Part shown: positions 6,151 to 6,377 of the stretch, one piece after another
Position numbering within the stretch: position 1 is the stretch's first letter
Layout of the letters: each line of letters starts with the position of its first letter
From: Oscillospiraceae bacterium
GTDB taxonomy: Bacteria > Bacillota > Clostridia > UBA1381
Assembly (NCBI GenBank): GCA_015068545.1
Contig: SVKH01000090.1
Coordinates: 1 to 6,377, forward strand
Reading direction: 5' to 3'
Length of the DNA: 6,377 nt
Program-made: the position numbers and the translations under genes
The notes under the pieces: model-generated
Database searches by the model: none
The model's input: only the letters and a program-made list of their open reading frames with translations
What the model was told of the DNA's origin: nothing

Positions 6151-6377
6151 ATGAACAGAACCTGGGCAGAAATCAATCTTGACAATTTAAAAAGTAACGT
6201 AGAAAACATACGAAAAATAACCAGTCCTAAAGCAGGTATCATGGCGGTGGTTAAAGCTGATGCTTACGGTCATGGCTATGAGGAGTGCTGCAGAGCACTT
6301 TTAGAAAGCGGAGTGGATTGCTTTGCCGTTGCTATGACGGATGAGGCGAAGCTGTTGAGAAAAAGTGGTTTTACCGT
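6151..6377 (+). CDS. alr: alanine racemase, N-terminal part (runs off right edge)
   Basis: The first 75 codons of alanine racemase are visible; the rest (family length about 370-390 residues) lies beyond the window. Alr is a pyridoxal-phosphate enzyme of fold type III that converts L-alanine to D-alanine for peptidoglycan precursors. The translation opens MNRTWAEINLDNLKSNV, the standard start (W-A-E-I-N/D-L-x-N-L), and contains AVVKADAYGHG at 32-42, where K35 is the lysine that binds PLP and Y39 is part of the signature. The following segment (FAVAMTDEAKLLRKSG) matches the next beta-alpha unit of the barrel. An AAAAGGA ribosome binding site (6134-6140) lies 10 nt before the ATG. The gene follows nnr by 24 nt, so it is presumably the next member of the operon. 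Confidence 0.95.
   Translation, partial: MNRTWAEINLDNLKSNVENIRKITSPKAGIMAVVKADAYGHGYEECCRALLESGVDCFAVAMTDEAKLLRKSGFT

Overview
The window is a chromosomal housekeeping segment from a low-to-moderate GC Firmicute, most likely a member of the Clostridia (Lachnospiraceae/Oscillospiraceae-like). The reasons are strong purine-rich Shine-Dalgarno sites, sigma-A type promoters in an A+T-rich spacer, a long Gram-positive type RecD2 rather than RecBCD, and the acpS - nnr - alr gene order that recurs in Firmicutes. This placement is inferred from gene content and sequence style; no 16S or marker search was possible.

Layout. Two gene groups are transcribed away from a spacer of about 410 bp (2709-3119). 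The leftward (minus strand) group is recD2 (2708 down to 471), followed after 25 nt by an EamA/DMT-family membrane transporter (445 down to the left edge, incomplete). The rightward (plus strand) group is rdgB (3120-3704), a small two-helix membrane protein of the DUF6106 type (3709-4221), acpS (4218-4580), nnr (4627-6126) and the first 75 codons of alr (6151 to the right edge, incomplete). Gaps in the rightward group are 4 nt, a 4-nt overlap, 46 nt and 24 nt, so it reads as one operon.

The spacer holds a good recD2 promoter on the minus strand (TTGTAG - 17 nt - TATAAT with TG extension). On the plus strand it holds a good promoter (TTGAAA - 17 nt - TACAAT with TG extension), two extra TATAAT boxes, a 16-codon micro-ORF with a convincing ribosome binding site, and a weaker promoter closer to rdgB. 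The micro-ORF region is the only part that ordinary annotation does not explain.

How the genes fit together. RecD2 is a 5'-3' DNA helicase used in replication and repair, and RdgB removes deaminated purine nucleotides before they reach DNA. Nnr repairs damaged NAD(P)H. AcpS activates acyl carrier protein for lipid synthesis. Alr makes D-alanine for peptidoglycan. The theme is growth-linked housekeeping and metabolite repair. I see no mobile element, CRISPR array, RNA gene, defence system or biosynthetic cluster, and no strong candidate for a new system.
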